Part shown: positions 43,520-45,502 of the stretch, piece after piece | Numbering within the stretch: position 1 is the first letter of the stretch | How the letters are laid out: each line of letters begins with the position of its first letter | Origin: Krasilnikovozyma curviuscula | Taxonomy: Eukaryota > Basidiomycota > Tremellomycetes > Cystofilobasidiales > Mrakiaceae | Assembly: GCA_014825775.1 (NCBI GenBank) | Contig: MVAQ01000178.1 | Coordinates: 1 to 45,502 of the forward strand | Length of the DNA: 45,502 bases | Reading direction: 5' to 3' | Translations under genes and position numbers: made by a program | Notes under the pieces: model-generated | Databases searched by the model: none | Seen by the model: the letters and a program-made list of their open reading frames with translations, nothing else | Told to the model about the DNA's origin: nothing

Positions 43520-45502
43520 TTAAGCCTTGATACCGAAAGCATTTTCCATGTACATCCTACACATGATGATGGACAAATCAGTTAATAGGGTTGTCAAATT
43601 GAAAGAATACAGAGGGCGCGCGCGCCACTAACCTGCTCTTCTCCAAGGAATCTTTAATGTTCTCCGCCTTCCTGAACCCATGCCCTTCACCTTCGTAGTA
43701 GATCGCTTCGACTGTGCCGCCAGCTGAAGAAGGACAAAAAAAAAATCAAAATAAGTCAATTCAAAAAAAAATCATTCAAATCATGAGCCTTTTGAAGCTT
43801 CTCCGCAAATAAGGTAATCTCACCAGCTTCAATTTTAGAAACGAATGTCCTTGCTTGGTTGGGCGGAACAACTTTGTCTTCAAGCCCCTGCATGATAAGA
43901 AGTTTGGCCTTGATAAGCTCCGCGAAATTGACGGGGGAACGATCGTGGTAGATTTGTGGAATCTCTTTCGGAGTTCCACCAACGAGTTTATACATGTATT
44001 GACTCTGTATTCCATTGGAAAGAAGAAAATGAATTTCCGCTACACTTAAGCAGGACGAAGGAAAGTTCTTACCTCGAACTTATGTGTGTCTTCTGCTAGT
44101 AAGAAGAGATCGCCGATGCCATACGACGACAGCCCGACAGCAAAAGGACAATCATTTTTTGTCAACGCATTCAGCACGGTATATCCTACACATTGAAAAC
44201 ATTAGTCACACATTCTAAAAGGAAAAAAAAAATCGGCCAAATAGGGCACTACTCACCACCAGCGCTCCCGCCAGCAATCCCGATCCTCTTACCATCAACC
44301 AAACCGCTCTTCGCGAGGAACTGTCCAGACTCCACTGTGTCCTGAACGTCGACGACACCCCATTCGCCGCGGAGCCTCTCGCGGTAGGACCGTCCGAAGC
44401 CAGAAGAGCCGCCGTAGTTCACAAGGCAGTAGGCGTACCCTCGCGAAGTGTAGTATTGACATTCCCAGCTATCAAAGAGACTTTGTCAGTCATGTACAAA
44501 TCAAAAATTGAGGAAGGATGGATAATTACGTCAACCCGGGAGGCGAGCGTCCTGTTGGCCCACCGTGCACGGAGAAAAGACAGGGTGGGAGTTCACCAGA
44601 AAGAGACGTGCCAGTGTAGGCAGGATTCGTCGGTGGGAAGAACAAAATGTTGACGCCGAGCCCTTTGGAGTTTTTGAACGTAATGCCGCGTCCTTTGGAG
44701 AAGTTTGCTGAACTCCGCAGGTTGGGAGGGAGTTGTGCAGTCGCCTTGACGGTCGAGAAATTGAACGCGCCGGTGGACGAAGGCGGTGAAAGGATCGTTA
44801 AAGAGGCTGGTGAGCCATCATGCTTAGCAACAAAGATGACTTCTGTAGCTGATGAACCTGCGTTTGGTTGCGAGAAGGTAGAGAGGGCAGTCACGTCGAC
44901 AGGCGGTTCTTCTCCGAAGTCGAGCGGCGATGACGTTTTGGTCAGAAGGTCTAGGATCTGGAGGACGGTGACAGAGTGGATGATTGGTGAAATAATGATC
45001 TTTTCTGAGCTCAGGATCCCGTAGTTTGAGTTGCCGAGCCGCCAATCACCTTCAGCCAGATCGCCTTGGAAGGCTTTATCCATCACACATTCAACATCGT
45101 CGCCATTTTCCAAAGCAGAGTAGAGAATATTATAACCGGATTTGTCCCAGATGAAGTACAGCTTATTGTCAAATGCCGACCATTTCGGTTGAGTCACGGC
45201 GGAATCGTGACCGCCAGCAACAAGCGTCTTGGCACCGATGCCTTTGGTAGACGCCCCCAACAAGAGAGGTGCAGTGTATAGACTTGAGTCTTCCCAAGGC
45301 ATGTTTGGATGAGACCATTCTGTCCAAGCAATCCGCGTTCCGGCTGCGTTCCAGCAGGGTGAGCTGTAGAAGTCATTTCCTTCGACGAGGGTAGTGACTT
45401 CACTGGTAACCTCAGAGATGAGGACGATGCGGTTGATGATGTCAGGAATGTGTTCGGAGGTGTGGTCCTCTTGAACGGCGACGATGTAGGGAAGGGTGGG
45501 GT
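43520..45502 (-). CDS. Serine peptidase of the S9 (prolyl oligopeptidase/acylaminoacyl) family, N-terminus off the window
   Basis: C-terminal part of an S9 peptidase; the gene continues past the right edge. Exons: 45502-44530, 44468-44257, 44185-44073, 44004-43824, 43723-43633, 43558-43520. The catalytic triad is present: nucleophile Ser in [11 protein letters not shown], Asp in [12 protein letters not shown], His in [12 protein letters not shown]. The oxyanion-type HGGPTG motif and [16 protein letters not shown] are typical of S9C/dipeptidyl peptidase-like members. The N-terminal side shows beta-propeller-type repeats ([39 protein letters not shown]). These enzymes release small peptides from free N-termini or acylated peptides in the cytosol. 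Whether it is an oligopeptidase, dipeptidyl peptidase or acyl-peptide hydrolase cannot be decided without the N-terminus, and targeting is unseen. The GCGCGCGCGC run at about 43617 is inside an intron. Confidence 0.93.

Overview
The window looks like gene-dense nuclear DNA of a basidiomycete fungus, most likely a Tremellomycetes-like yeast. The class assignment is inference. The evidence is that nearly every gene is cut by many short GT-AG introns (about 50-100 nt), UTRs are pyrimidine-rich, and the gene set is eukaryotic and fungal: STI1, an ATP synthase subunit f gene (ATP17), BLM10, a dephospho-CoA kinase, a PMP3-type proteolipid and a GPI-anchored Cys-rich protein. I see no operons, CRISPR arrays, insertion sequences or rRNA genes. 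Exon models were built by hand from frame, splice consensus and family motifs. Where I give protein lengths, the exon sums are divisible by three.

Left part (1-13,531): a nine-exon beta-lactamase-fold serine hydrolase (minus), an intron-containing tRNA (minus), a secreted GPI-type protein (plus), the Hsp70/Hsp90 co-chaperone STI1 with one GC-AG intron (plus), a PMP3/UPF0057 protein with a long hydrophilic tail and a 9-nt microexon (plus), a 1.7-kb gap with possible gene debris, and a mitochondrial DUF1640 coiled-coil protein (plus).

Middle part (13,722-33,967): electron-transfer flavoprotein alpha (minus), ATP17 with its own 9-nt microexon (minus), an unrecognised four-exon membrane protein (plus), a type II membrane-anchored glutaredoxin with a CPWA active site (plus), the 8.2-kb proteasome activator BLM10/PA200 gene (plus), and a 941-residue STE20/GCK-type kinase converging on it (minus).

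Right part (34,472-45,502): two tandem, unrecognised small genes on the minus strand that share residue motifs, intron positions and intron phases, then a dephospho-CoA kinase with a C-terminal membrane segment (plus), a BAG-domain co-chaperone (minus), a 701-residue bZIP factor with an upstream ORF in its probable leader (minus), and the C-terminal part of an S9-family serine peptidase running off the right edge (minus).

Themes: several products are mitochondrial or energy-linked (ETF alpha, ATP17, DUF1640 protein), and several serve proteostasis (STI1, BAG protein, BLM10). This is ordinary eukaryotic gene order rather than a functional cluster. The best candidate for something undescribed is the tandem small-gene pair at 34,472-36,031. 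The unrecognised membrane-protein gene at 17,473-18,672 comes next.
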